A stretch of 64,000 bases of DNA, taken from contig NZ_CP083952.1 in the NCBI RefSeq assembly GCF_006442545.2, positions 2,783,501-2,847,500 on the forward strand, in the 5' to 3' direction. This stretch comes from Mesorhizobium sp. B2-1-8. Its GTDB lineage: Bacteria; Pseudomonadota; Alphaproteobacteria; Rhizobiales; Rhizobiaceae. Shown one piece after another: positions 27,155 through 36,258 of this stretch. The notes beneath the pieces were generated by a model. That model did no database searches. It was not told the origin of the DNA and saw only the letters and a program-made list of their open reading frames with translations. Position 1 is the stretch's first letter; each line of letters starts with the position of its first letter. The position numbers and the translations under genes were made by a program.

Positions 27155-30100
27155 TCAGGACGACGCCCTGGAGCAGTCTTCCATGATCGGCTCGACGAAC
27201 CGATGCAGCTTGGCCGGGTTGCCGCGCCAGATGGAGTTGGGCTCGAGTTCCTCGCCCTTCATCACGAAGGAATCGGCATCGACCATCGATCCCTTGCCCA
27301 TCACCACGCCGTAATGGACAAAGGCGGACGGCCCCAGCGTGCAGCCATCGCCGATGCGGATGAAATCGGACTTGAACGCGCCTTCCTCCAGCGAGTGGGC
27401 CTGGATGACGCAGCCTTCGTTGAGCGTGGCGTCGTCGCCGATCACCACCAGCGAACGCTCGGTCAGGTTGGCGCCGCCGTCATACACACGCTTGCCCACC
27501 TTGACACCCAGCATGCGCAGGATCATCGGCCGGAACGGCGTGCCGGCGAACAGGCGCACGATGGGCGAATCTGCGAGCTTCCAGTGGCGCTCATGGCGCC
27601 AGAAGGTGACGTCGTAGATGGTCGTTATCTGCGGCTTTAGCTTGCGGAAACCGAGGCTTGCCCGCTCGACGAAGATGTAGAACGGAATGGTGATCGCCGA
27701 GGTCAAAAGCACCGCCGCGAAGAGGGCGATTTCCGCCCATTCTGTATAATAGTTCAGCGCCCGGTCCCAGATCGCCAGCGTGGCGAACAGCATGATCCAT
27801 TGCGTCGCCAAGAACAGGAGGATCGTTACCAGATTGTGACGGTTCTTGAGCGGGATACGCTGGCGCCGGTCTTCCTCGTCGATGCCGGCGATGAGTTCCT
27901 TGTCGCGGTTCACCATGCGCGGGATTTCAAAGGGGGGCGAGCCCAGAAGGCCAACATTCTCGCGCAATGGCCCGTCGATCGGGACCATCACCTTGGTGCC
28001 GAGCAGAACGTTGTCGCCCGTGCGTCCATCCGGCGGATAGTAGATGTTGTTGCCGAGATAGTTGCGCTCGCCGATCCGCGTCGGCTCGAGCCGGAACGCG
28101 GAAGCGGACTTGTGCATGTTGATCATGAAAAGCCCGTCCGACACCATGGTCTGGGTGCCGATCTCGCACAGCAGCGGGTTTTCGTGCTGCTGGTTGGAGC
28201 CGAAATTGGAGCCGGTCTGCACCACCTTGTTGAGGTTCCAGCCGATGGCGCTCATGTAATGGACGATGGCCGAGCTGTCGCCGAACAGCAGCCCGAGCAC
28301 GCGGGAGTTGCTCGAGAACTCGGCAACCGTCTGCAGCCAGTAGCGGAAGCCGTAAAGCGTGTAGGTGCGGCCGGGTTTCAGGATCAGGCTGAACAGGCGC
28401 GGTACCACCGTGGCGGCGAAAAAGGCCACGGCGATGTAGCCGAAAAGCGTGACCGTGGTGCCGATCGCCACGATGCCGATCGTCTCCTGATAGTCGTCGC
28501 CGACATTCTCCCAATAGCTGTGGAACAAAAGCGGCAGCGGGGTGACGATCGCAAACAGCCCTATCAGTTGCACGGCCTCGTAGAGGAAGCGCCGGATGCG
28601 GGGAGGGTTGACGTTGCGCACCTTGCAATAGTCCGCCGTGGTCGGCACCGCCGGCGATCCATGCCAGTGTTCGCCGTCGGGGATGCTTTGCCCGCGCTGC
28701 AGCGAGGAGGAATGGCCGAGTTGGCCGCCGTCGCCGATCGCGGTGTCGATGTCGAGCGTGCAGCCGACGCCGACGAATGCGTCGCGGCCGATGGTCAGCG
28801 GCCCGGTGTGGATATAGCCGGCCTGGGCGCGGTAGCCAAGGATCAGCGATTCCTTGCGCAGGATCGTTCGGTCGCCGATCGAAATCAGGTCCGTGCACAC
28901 GGGCACTGCGCGGGATTCGATTACGACGTTCTTCCCGATCCTGGTTCCAAGGAGCTGCAGGTACAGGCTGTAGAGCGGGCTTCCGCGGAACAGGACGACG
29001 GGTGCGGAGCGGATCAGGGTCTTGACGACCCAGAAGCGATAGTAGCGCAGGCCCCAGATCGGGAAGGCTTCCGCCTTCCAGCGGCCGACCAGCACCCATT
29101 TGGCGAGAACGGCAAAGCCCGACATGCCGAAGAACACACCGGCGGAGAGCACCACGCACCTGACATAAAGCTGAAGCGGATCGTCGAGCGTGTCATAGAC
29201 CCAGTTGAGGCCGCCGTTGATCGCCCACAGCGCCACGTAGCTGTAAAGCGCGTAAAACAGCAACTGCGCCGCGCCGCAGGTCCAGTAGACGAGGTTGGAC
29301 GCCTGGCGGGTGAGAACGGGCTCGTTGGTGGCCGTCATCATCTCTTCCGCCACGCTCAGGTGCTTGGCCAGGCGCGCCACGGTCGGATAGAGATAGATGT
29401 CGCGCATGGACGTCGTCGCCCATTCCTTGCGGGTGCGGACGCGGGCGCAGAAATGCGCCATGAGCAGCGAGTTGGCGCCGAGATCGTCGAAGAAATTGTC
29501 CTCGACCGACACCTCGTCGAACTTCAGCACGGCGCATAGCGCGTCGGCCAGGAAACGCTCATCGTCATTGCCGGGCGACACCATGGCGCGGTCGGCCGAC
29601 AGCCTGACGCTGGTCGGTTTGGGCAGCTGGCGAAGGTCGACCTTGTTGGAGACCGTCATCGGGATCGCCGGCAGTTCCTCCAGGTAGGAGGGCACCATGT
29701 AATCCGGCAGCCGTCGCTTCATCGTCTGGGCAATGTCGGCGCGCGAGAGCGCAGGCTGGCCGGCCTTGGGCGCATAATAGGCAACGAGCTCGACGCGGCC
29801 GGGCTCGATCTCCCAGGTGGTGACGGCGGCCTGCGCGATCTCGGGCTGGTCCAGCAGCACGGCCTCGATCTCGCCGAGTTCAATGCGATAGCCGCGGATC
29901 TTCACCTGGGTGTCGATGCGCCCCGCATACTCGATCTCGCCGGCGTCGTTGATCCGGCCAAGGTCGCCGGTGCGGTAGATGCGGTTGGACGGATTGTTCG
30001 GCAGGCCGAGGAAATCGGCGATGAACTTCTGTTCGGTCAGGTCCGGCCGGTCGAGATAGCCGACCGCCAGCCCGATGCCGGCAATGCCGATCTCGCCCAG

Positions 30101-31306
30101 TTCACCAGGTTCGGCAAGCTGCGGCAGCGAAGGGTCGAGAATGACGATCGAATAGGTGGGCAGCGGCGCGCCGATCGTCACCGGCCGGTCCGGCGTCAGC
30201 GCTCCCATGGTTGCGGTGACGGTCGCCTCGGTCGGGCCATAGGTGTTGAGGATCCGCCGGCCCGGCTTCGACCAGCGCACGACCAGATTGTGGGGGCAGG
30301 CCTCGCCGCCCACCAGCAGTGTGCGCAGGCTTGATACCTCCGATGTCATGGACGACAGAAGCGTCGGGCTGCAGGCCATGCAGGTGATGTCGTGATGGCG
30401 CAGGAAATCGGCGAGCTCTTCGCCCACCAGAGGCATCTGGCCGGGTGCCGGCACGACGGTCGCGCCGGCGACGAACGGCACCCAGATCTCCTCGGAGGAA
30501 AAGTCGAAGGCAATGGTCATGCCCTGGTAGACGCGGTCGCCCGGCTTGTAGCCGTAGGATGCGGCGGCGACGCGGATGAAGTTGACGAAGCTCTGGTGAC
30601 GGATGGCCACGCCCTTGGGCCTGCCGGTGGTGCCCGACGTATAGAGGATATAGCAGATGTCTTCGATTGCGGCCGGCGCCTTGTGCGGCTTCAGCGGCGC
30701 GTCGGACTGGGCTGAGATCTCGGCGGCGGCACTGTCGATCAACAGATGCGGAACCGGCAACTGGCCGGCACGCGATGCGTAGGTGGCAATGGTGACGATC
30801 AGGCTGACGCCGGCGTCTTCGACGATGAGCGCCATGCGCTCTTCAGGAAAGGCTGTGGCCAGCGGCACGAAGGCGGCGCCCGCCTTCGCCACGGCGAGCA
30901 GGGCCACATAGGTTTCCGCGGACCGGTCGAGGATGAGCCCGACCCGGTGACCCGGCCGCACGCCACGCTTGACCAGCAGGCGGGCGAACTGGTTGGCGCG
31001 CTTGTCCAGCTCCTGATACGTCCAGGTGCGGCCTTCGGAAATCACCGCCGGCAGCGTGGCGAATGTTTCGGCGAGTTGCTCGAAGACCTTGTCGAGCCGC
31101 TCATCCGGCTGACCTGCCCGGGCAAAGTCGGCACCCACCAGGATCTGGCTGCGCGCTACCGAGGCAAGTTCCGCAAGTGCATCGGCGCTGTCGGGTCTGG
31201 TCTCGGGCTCTCCGCCCGATCTTGCCGCTTCCCTGTCCAGTTCGGCGATATCGATACCGTGGTCCATTTCCAAACTTTCTCGTCCTGGCGAAGCCGTCAC
31301 GGGCAC
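27155..31306 (-). CDS. Pls/PosA-type single-module NRPS with tandem membrane-embedded acyltransferase-like domains
   Basis: A 1383-residue protein. Adenylation domain, residues about 80-565: A3 at 221-231 (LYTSGTTGRPKG), A5 NTYGPTE, A7 YRTGDLG, A10 Lys555. Carrier domain, about 580-655, with the phosphopantetheine serine in DDLGANSLL (Ser613). The C-terminal 700 residues alternate about six hydrophobic helices with three hexapeptide-repeat (left-handed beta-helix) segments, and there is no standard condensation or thioesterase domain. This is the architecture of epsilon-poly-lysine (Pls) and delta-poly-ornithine (PosA) synthetases. The pocket residues I align by eye are D268, F269, E272, T315, L331, G333, T355, V363, T364 and K555, the D-x-E pattern seen for Lys/Orn. 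The start is GTG at 31306, or possibly ATG at 31267. Confidence 0.88.
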   Translation of the reverse strand: MPVTASPGRESLEMDHGIDIAELDREAARSGGEPETRPDSADALAELASVARSQILVGADFARAGQPDERLDKVFEQLAETFATLPAVISEGRTWTYQELDKRANQFARLLVKRGVRPGHRVGLILDRSAETYVALLAVAKAGAAFVPLATAFPEERMALIVEDAGVSLIVTIATYASRAGQLPVPHLLIDSAAAEISAQSDAPLKPHKAPAAIEDICYILYTSGTTGRPKGVAIRHQSFVNFIRVAAASYGYKPGDRVYQGMTIAFDFSSEEIWVPFVAGATVVPAPGQMPLVGEELADFLRHHDITCMACSPTLLSSMTSEVSSLRTLLVGGEACPHNLVVRWSKPGRRILNTYGPTEATVTATMGALTPDRPVTIGAPLPTYSIVILDPSLPQLAEPGELGEIGIAGIGLAVGYLDRPDLTEQKFIADFLGLPNNPSNRIYRTGDLGRINDAGEIEYAGRIDTQVKIRGYRIELGEIEAVLLDQPEIAQAAVTTWEIEPGRVELVAYYAPKAGQPALSRADIAQTMKRRLPDYMVPSYLEELPAIPMTVSNKVDLRQLPKPTSVRLSADRAMVSPGNDDERFLADALCAVLKFDEVSVEDNFFDDLGANSLLMAHFCARVRTRKEWATTSMRDIYLYPTVARLAKHLSVAEEMMTATNEPVLTRQASNLVYWTCGAAQLLFYALYSYVALWAINGGLNWVYDTLDDPLQLYVRCVVLSAGVFFGMSGFAVLAKWVLVGRWKAEAFPIWGLRYYRFWVVKTLIRSAPVVLFRGSPLYSLYLQLLGTRIGKNVVIESRAVPVCTDLISIGDRTILRKESLILGYRAQAGYIHTGPLTIGRDAFVGVGCTLDIDTAIGDGGQLGHSSSLQRGQSIPDGEHWHGSPAVPTTADYCKVRNVNPPRIRRFLYEAVQLIGLFAIVTPLPLLFHSYWENVGDDYQETIGIVAIGTTVTLFGYIAVAFFAATVVPRLFSLILKPGRTYTLYGFRYWLQTVAEFSSNSRVLGLLFGDSSAIVHYMSAIGWNLNKVVQTGSNFGSNQQHENPLLCEIGTQTMVSDGLFMINMHKSASAFRLEPTRIGERNYLGNNIYYPPDGRTGDNVLLGTKVMVPIDGPLRENVGLLGSPPFEIPRMVNRDKELIAGIDEEDRRQRIPLKNRHNLVTILLFLATQWIMLFATLAIWDRALNYYTEWAEIALFAAVLLTSAITIPFYIFVERASLGFRKLKPQITTIYDVTFWRHERHWKLADSPIVRLFAGTPFRPMILRMLGVKVGKRVYDGGANLTERSLVVIGDDATLNEGCVIQAHSLEEGAFKSDFIRIGDGCTLGPSAFVHYGVVMGKGSMVDADSFVMKGEELEPNSIWRGNPAKLHRFVEPIMEDCSRASS

Positions 31307-31889
31307 ATCTCGATCATGCCGCCGCTCGAGCAGGCATTATCGGCTGTACCGGCGCTGCAATTTGATCGTGGTTGATGGAGGTGGAATGACCGAAGCGTCC
31401 AAAACGGAAGATTCCGGAATCCCGACCGGAGATCGCTGATCGCCGGATCCTCTTTGGCCGGGCGGTTATCACGGAATCGGCCGTCCTGTCTTCACATATT
31501 CGGCAGCATGAGCGCGGGGCATCGCCTGGAGGCTGCCGGCGGCGGGCGACATGCAAGGCAGGGGCCCCATCCGTCCGTTCGAACCTCGTAGCATCGCCCG
31601 TGCCCAACCCCGTGCGCTTGTGTCCGTGCGCCCTGTGCGGCGGCCAGATTTCCGGCCGTTGAGGGATGCTTATGCCATCCGATCTTTTCGCCAGTTTTTC
31701 TGAACTGTTGAAACTTGTTTCTGGATTGTGTCTGGGCGCGCTTCCGCATGGCCGCCGCCGCCGGTTTCTGCCCTTCCCGAAAAAATCCCGCCCCGCTCGG
31801 GAATAAAGCGCGGCCCCTGCGGGTCTTCTCTGCAAGCGGGCAATCTTGCGGTCCGCGACCCCTGGAAAACGAAACAAGGATTTACCGAA
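31307..31889. other. 583-base gap between NRPS and DUF680 genes
   Basis: A divergent intergenic region that must carry the promoter of the NRPS operon (left) and of the DUF680 gene (right). Open frames on the minus strand have no motifs or ribosome sites. No clear operator dyad was seen. Confidence 0.45.
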
Positions 31890-32111
31890 ATGACCAAGCT
31901 CGCTCTCAGCGTGGCTGCGATGTTGCTCGCCTCGAGTTTCGCCTTTGCCGGTAGCGACCATTTTGGCACGAGCGCCGCCGACCAGACGCTCACCACCGTC
32001 GACAACACCTACACCGCCTCGACCGCCAAGCCGGAGATTGTCCGCCACGGCATGCGGGCGACGATGAAATCTGATGCGGATGAACCAGGCCAGGGCATCT
32101 GGGGCAACTGA
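31890..32111 (+). CDS. DUF680 small secreted protein
   Basis: A 73-residue protein with a signal peptide (MTKLALSVAAMLLASSFAFA) followed by GSDHFGTSAADQ and a C-terminus ending in IWGN. This matches DUF680, a family I know mainly from Mesorhizobium, where it occurs in many copies. The mature peptide of about 53 residues should be periplasmic. Function unknown. It helps fix the taxonomic origin of the window. Confidence 0.78.
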   Translation: MTKLALSVAAMLLASSFAFAGSDHFGTSAADQTLTTVDNTYTASTAKPEIVRHGMRATMKSDADEPGQGIWGN

Positions 32112-32235
32112 GTTCAGGGGTTCGGACCATCCTCCAGGTCCTGACCCCGTCCGCAATCAGGACGGAGGGCCATGTGGCGTGGCTCCTCCGTCACCTGCAC
32201 CGCCACCGCCACCGAAACCCACAGGAGAATACGCC

Positions 32236-33207
32236 ATGTTCAGCATGTCACGACGCACAGTGCTTCAATCCGCCGCCGCCGCTGCCGCCTTCGGCCTTGC
32301 CGGCAAGCTCGAATTCACCCGGCCCGCCTTCGCGCAGATGCCGGTGGAACCCACAGTCGGCTTCTACAAGTACTCGGTCGGCGGCATCGAGGTGACCGCT
32401 ATCTATGACGGCATCTGGAAGAAGCCGCACGACCCGGCCTTCATCAAGGATGTTTCGGTCGACGACACCAAGGCGGCACTCGCCAAGGCCGGGCTGACCA
32501 CCGACTTCATGCCCATTCCGCTCACCGTCGCCGTGCTCAAGATGGGCGGCAGGCTGATCATGATGGATGCGGGTTCCGGCGTCGGCCAATGGCAGGCCAA
32601 CGCCACACATCTGCCGGCCAACATGGCCGCCGCCGGCATCGACTACAAGGCGATCGACACCATCATGATCTCGCATTTCCACCCCGACCATGTCTGGGGC
32701 CTGATGGAGAAGGGCACCAACACGCCAGTGTTCCCCAATGCCGAGCTGATCGTCAACGCCACCGAATATACCTGGTGGACCGATCCCAGCCGCCTGGCCA
32801 AGCTGCCCGAGGGGCGCAAGCCGGCGGGCAAGCGCATCGCCGAAAACTTCCCGAAATGGAAGAACTGGAGGCTGGTCGAGGATGGCGCCGAGGTCGTGCC
32901 CGGCATTCAGATCATCGCCGCACCCGGCCACACGCCGGGTCATTCCGTCTATCTCGCCAACTCCGGCAAGGAGCAACTGATGATCTCGGCCGACACCATG
33001 TATGTGCCGGCGCTTCTGGCGCCGCACCCGGAATGGCAGGGCGCTTACGACCAGGACGGGCCGACGGCGATCGCCACGCGCCACAAGCTCATCGACCGGG
33101 TGATCGCGGACAACATCCGCATTTCCGGCTCGCACTTCCCGTTCCCGGGCACCGGCGTTTTCGTCAAGGACGGCAATGCCTACGGCTTCACTCCGGTGCA
33201 GATCTGA
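32236..33207 (+). CDS. Tat-exported MBL-fold metallohydrolase
   Basis: A 323-residue protein with a twin-arginine signal (MFSMSRRTVLQSAAAAAAFGL). The metallo-beta-lactamase fold is marked by the metal ligands SHFHPDHVWGL (HxHxDH), the later His in APGHTPGHS and an Asp in ISADTM, with a C-terminal His in GSHFPFPG. It should be a periplasmic di-metal hydrolase of unknown substrate. AGGAG eight bases upstream supports the ATG at 32236. A TPR protein gene follows 31 bases downstream, probably in the same operon. Confidence 0.85.
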   Translation: MFSMSRRTVLQSAAAAAAFGLAGKLEFTRPAFAQMPVEPTVGFYKYSVGGIEVTAIYDGIWKKPHDPAFIKDVSVDDTKAALAKAGLTTDFMPIPLTVAVLKMGGRLIMMDAGSGVGQWQANATHLPANMAAAGIDYKAIDTIMISHFHPDHVWGLMEKGTNTPVFPNAELIVNATEYTWWTDPSRLAKLPEGRKPAGKRIAENFPKWKNWRLVEDGAEVVPGIQIIAAPGHTPGHSVYLANSGKEQLMISADTMYVPALLAPHPEWQGAYDQDGPTAIATRHKLIDRVIADNIRISGSHFPFPGTGVFVKDGNAYGFTPVQI

Positions 33208-33238
33208 GCACGAGCTCCCAACCAAAGCGAGAAAGACA

Positions 33239-33718
33239 ATGAAACAATCCTACCTGGGCAAGCACGCCCTGTTCGGCCTGCTCGGCGCCATTGCCGTGTT
33301 GACCGTCGTTCCCGTCGCCACGATCATGCCGGCCTTTGCGGTGGACGACATCGAGGGCGCCGACGCGCCCGACCTCACCGCCGTCAAGGCCAAGCTCGAC
33401 GCCAAGGACTATAAGGGCGCGCTGGCGGACCTGCGGGACCTCGCGCAGGACAACCAGCAGGCCGATGTCTACAATCTGCTCGGCTTCACGCTGCGCAAGA
33501 CCGGCGACACCGCCACCGCGCTGACCTACTACAACAAGGCGCTGGAGCTGAAGCCCGACCACAAGGCCGCCCGTGAGTATCTGGGCGAGCTCTATGTCGA
33601 GACCGGCGACATGGCCAAGGCCAATGAGCAGCTGGCCTCGCTGCAGAAACTGTGTCCCGCCGGCTGCGAGGAGCTTTCCGACCTGCAAAAGGCCATCGAC
33701 ACCAAGGTGACGAAGTAG
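33239..33718 (+). CDS. Exported TPR-repeat protein
   Basis: A 159-residue protein with an N-terminal hydrophobic signal (LFGLLGAIAVLTVVPVATIMPAFA). The mature part contains about three tetratricopeptide repeats, clearest in DVYNLLGFTLRKTGDTATALTYY and the next repeat, and a Cys pair near the end (LCPAGCEEL). It is probably a periplasmic scaffold. It follows the MBL-fold gene closely, so they are likely cotranscribed. Confidence 0.78.
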   Translation: MKQSYLGKHALFGLLGAIAVLTVVPVATIMPAFAVDDIEGADAPDLTAVKAKLDAKDYKGALADLRDLAQDNQQADVYNLLGFTLRKTGDTATALTYYNKALELKPDHKAAREYLGELYVETGDMAKANEQLASLQKLCPAGCEELSDLQKAIDTKVTK

Positions 33719-33725
33719 GGCGGCG

Positions 33726-33895
33726 GCGCAAGTTCCCCCTCACCCGGATTGCCAACCGAATTGCAAAGAGCAATTCGGGGCAATCCGACCTCTCCCCGAG
33801 GGGAGAGGAGGGCGCTGGCGCCGGCATCTGCCTCTTCTCCCCGGCGGGGAGAAGGTGGCCGCGAAGCGGCCGGATGAGGGGGCCTTGGCGTGAAC
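33726..33895. repeat. Compound palindromic intergenic repeat (RIME-like), copy 3
   Basis: A chain of hairpins: GGATTGCC...CCGAATTGC pairs with GCAATTCGG...AATCC, then CTCTCCCC-GAGGGGAGAG, then CTTCTCCCC-GGCGGGGAGAAG, then GGCCGC-GAAGCGGCC. The last two parts look like a repeat common between genes in Mesorhizobium and its relatives. It occupies most of the 337-base gap between the TPR and DoxX genes and could terminate the MBL-TPR transcript. Confidence 0.7.
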
Positions 33896-34055
33896 CTCAA
33901 CGCGAAATGAACCAAAGTTCGGGCGCTCGTGGCTGGCGCCCATTGCCGGAGCCGGCGCCTCTCCCTCGAGCCGGCTCCGGCCCTTTCAAGCATCACATTC
34001 GGCAAGCGCCATCCCCGCGCGTGCCCGCATGGTGTAGAAATATCGGAGCCCGACC

Positions 34056-34577
34056 ATGACCCTGAACGAACGCGCCGCGAAGCTGCACACCCTCGCCACC
34101 AAACTCTATGTCAGGGATGTGACCCTGCTTGTCGGGCGCATGCTTATGTCCTTCATCTTCCTGCATGAGGGCGTCACGCTGGCCACGCATTTCGAGGGCG
34201 CCGCCAAGGCCATGGCAGCCCTTGGCGTCGGCCTGCCGCTGTTCATCGCCACCATCGCGCTGCAACTGGGGGCAGGGCTCTCGGTGGCAACGGGCCTGCT
34301 GACGCGGCCGGGCGCAGTCGGGCTCGGCCTGTTCTGCCTGGCCACGGCCATGCTGTTCCACACCAACTTCGCCAGCCAGAACGAACTGCTGCATTTCGAG
34401 AAGGATCTGGCCATATCAGGCGGCATGTTCGTGCTGGCCGTTGCCGGCGCGGGCAGGTTCTCGCTGGACTGGTTGTTGGCCGGCTATTTGCAGCAGCGGC
34501 GGCGCGACAAGGAAATGGTGGCGGCGCTGCTGGCGGTGGAGAACCAATTTTCCCTGGAGGTGAGGTTGCCGACTTGA
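34056..34577 (+). CDS. DoxX-family membrane protein
   Basis: A 173-residue inner-membrane protein with four predicted helices. The first contains LLVGRMLMSFIFLHEGV and the second LQLGAGLSVATGLLTRPGAVGLGL, the usual DoxX pattern. The length is normal. Members are linked to redox and sulfur stress in several bacteria, but no function can be fixed here. It is followed 100 bases later by a BA14K-like gene. Confidence 0.8.
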   Translation: MTLNERAAKLHTLATKLYVRDVTLLVGRMLMSFIFLHEGVTLATHFEGAAKAMAALGVGLPLFIATIALQLGAGLSVATGLLTRPGAVGLGLFCLATAMLFHTNFASQNELLHFEKDLAISGGMFVLAVAGAGRFSLDWLLAGYLQQRRRDKEMVAALLAVENQFSLEVRLPT

Positions 34578-34677
34578 GCGGAGCTGAGCCCGCGCCGCCC
34601 ACGCACGCTTGCGCGCGCTGTGCTGGAACCAGCCTTGATGCTCCGCATTCTATAAGCAGGGACTGAAGGAGCGTGAC

Positions 34678-35259
34678 GTGAAAGCGATTTTGGCACTGGT
34701 CGGCGGCTTCGTCTTGACGCTTGCGGTCTTCGGCAGCGGGCTGGGCTTTGCCGCCTGGCTGCTTGCCGCCAAGCCGGCGCATGAGGCAAGGCCGACCGTC
34801 AGCGTGGCGGAACTGTGGACCAGGAACGCGCGGCCGGTGAACAAGGCGGCGCAAAATCTCCAGCGCTTGCCGGCCGACCAGCCCGCGCCGCCTGATATCG
34901 CGGCCAAGGAGCCGGCACCCGACCCGGCCGCGACCGGCTCGACCGCGCCCGCAGCGGCCGAACTGCCGGCGTCGCATCTCCAGTGGTGCGCCAGCCACTA
35001 CCGCTCCTACCATCCCGACGACAACAGCTACATGTCCTATAGCGGGCGGCTGCGCCCCTGCGTCTCGCCCTATCTCGACGCCGGCGCCGACCGGGGCGCT
35101 TCGGCCGAAGTCAGCTATGCCGAGACGGGCGACGCCGCTTCCACGACGGCGCTTTCCGCCGACCATGTCGATTCCTGCTTCAGCCGCTACCGCTCCTACC
35201 GGCCCGAGGACAACAGCTACCAGCCCTATTCCGGCGGACCCAGGCGCCAGTGCGAGTAG
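34678..35259 (+). CDS. BA14K-like membrane-anchored protein with two motifs
   Basis: A 193-residue protein with one N-terminal membrane segment (LALVGGFVLTLAVFGSGLGFAAWLL), a proline/alanine-rich linker and two copies of a Cys-bounded motif: CASHYRSYHPDDNSYMSYSG...C at about 103-127 and CFSRYRSYRPEDNSYQPYSG...C near the C-terminus. This is the BA14K lectin-like motif of Rhizobiales. The start is GTG at 34678. The exported part may interact with the wall or envelope; the family's lectin activity comes from Brucella work. Confidence 0.75.
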   Translation: MKAILALVGGFVLTLAVFGSGLGFAAWLLAAKPAHEARPTVSVAELWTRNARPVNKAAQNLQRLPADQPAPPDIAAKEPAPDPAATGSTAPAAAELPASHLQWCASHYRSYHPDDNSYMSYSGRLRPCVSPYLDAGADRGASAEVSYAETGDAASTTALSADHVDSCFSRYRSYRPEDNSYQPYSGGPRRQCE

Positions 35260-35327
35260 CCGCCAGGTGCGGGCGGGCAGGCTGAAGGTCGGCGCCTTGT
35301 GATGCCCGGCGATCACGCAGATTTTTT

Positions 35328-35352
35328 GGATCGTTCGGATCGGCGCGGCGTT
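35328..35352 (+). promoter_or_regulatory. Possible EcfG-type stress promoter before the DUF2934 gene
   Basis: GGATC at 35328-35332, 16 bases, then CGTT at 35349-35352. This matches the alphaproteobacterial general stress sigma (EcfG) consensus GGAAC-N16/17-CGTT except at one position. It ends 27 bases before the ATG. The match is short, so chance occurrence is possible. Confidence 0.35.
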
Positions 35353-35379
35353 CATGCCTCACATGAGTGGAGGAACGAT

Positions 35380-35703
35380 ATGAGCGACGACCGCGACGAC
35401 AAGATCAGGAACCGCGCCTACGAGATCTGGCAACGCGAAGGCGGCGCGCATGGCGACCATGACCGGCACTGGCGCCAGGCCGAGATGGAGATCGACCGGG
35501 AGGCCGCCCTGCCGCTCACGGCCGGCGACGCGCTGCCGCAGACCGGCGAGATCGCCAGCACCGACGTTCTGACGGTGGAGGAACTGGCCGTCCGCACGGG
35601 CATATCGGGCGACGAGGCGCAGGAGCTGCTCGACCGCCTGGGCAACGACCGCGCCGCGATCGAGCAGGCCGCGCGCAGCCTCAAGGCGAAGAAGCGCAGC
35701 TAG
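35380..35703 (+). CDS. DUF2934 protein
   Basis: A 107-residue cytosolic acidic protein. Residues 6-35 (KIRNRAYEIWQREGGAHGD then HWRQAEMEI) carry the DUF2934 signature. The C-terminal half (VLTVEELAVRTGISGDEAQELL) looks like a helical DNA-binding-like or structural segment. A strong ribosome site, GGAGG, precedes the ATG at 35380. The function of the family is unknown; it is often near stress genes in rhizobia. Confidence 0.75.
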   Translation: MSDDRDDKIRNRAYEIWQREGGAHGDHDRHWRQAEMEIDREAALPLTAGDALPQTGEIASTDVLTVEELAVRTGISGDEAQELLDRLGNDRAAIEQAARSLKAKKRS

Positions 35704-35914
35704 GCCACGCAATTTCCAAGGGAAAACCGTTTCAGGCTTTTCCTGGAATTGCCCTGATCAGCGCACGAAAACGCGGCGCCACCGGTACCCGGCGCCGGTG
35801 GGCTTGGTGCGGTCTGACCGGCGTAACCCCAAAGGCATCGGCGACATGAAATCGGTCGGAACCCTTGGCCGCCTCGGAGGTTCACCCTGTCCAAACCCGA
35901 GAGGAGATGCACTG

Positions 35915-36202
35915 ATGGACCACGCAAATCACGTAAGGCTCCGCCCCGCCGAACTGACACCGGACACGCTTGAAGGCGCGTCCATCTACGGCCCCCACGA
36001 CGAGAAGATCGGCTCTGTCGACCATATGCATGGCAGCGGCCTGGTTGTCATCGATGTCGGTGGCTTCCTCGGCATCGGCGCCAAACCGGTCGCCGTCGCC
36101 GCCAACGAACTCGATTTCATGCGCGACGAGGACGGCGACGTCCACGCCGTGACCAACTGGACCAAGGACCAGCTGAAAGCCATGCCCGAACACCGCGACT
36201 GA
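35915..36202 (+). CDS. PRC-barrel domain protein
   Basis: A 95-residue protein with a PRC-barrel fold: LEGASIYGPHDEKIGSVDHM and VVIDVGGFLGIGAKPVAVA are typical strands. In rhizobia, small PRC-barrel proteins are abundant stress-related proteins. The ATG at 35915 has GAGGAG eight bases upstream. A hairpin terminator follows at 36210. Confidence 0.8.
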   Translation: MDHANHVRLRPAELTPDTLEGASIYGPHDEKIGSVDHMHGSGLVVIDVGGFLGIGAKPVAVAANELDFMRDEDGDVHAVTNWTKDQLKAMPEHRD

Positions 36203-36209
36203 CAAAAAG

Positions 36210-36243
36210 AAGGGCTCGGCGACGGCCGGGCCCTTCGTCTTTT
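36210..36243 (+). terminator. Rho-independent terminator after the PRC-barrel gene
   Basis: AAGGGCTCGG and CCGGGCCCTT form a GC-rich stem with a six-base loop and one bulge, followed by CGTCTTTT. It begins seven bases after the PRC-barrel stop codon. Confidence 0.75.
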
Positions 36244-36258
36244 CCAAGGGAGAGACCG

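Noticed and set aside
27800..29539. 579-codon open frame on the plus strand
   Set aside because: Lies entirely opposite the NRPS membrane region; composition is that of a shadow frame.
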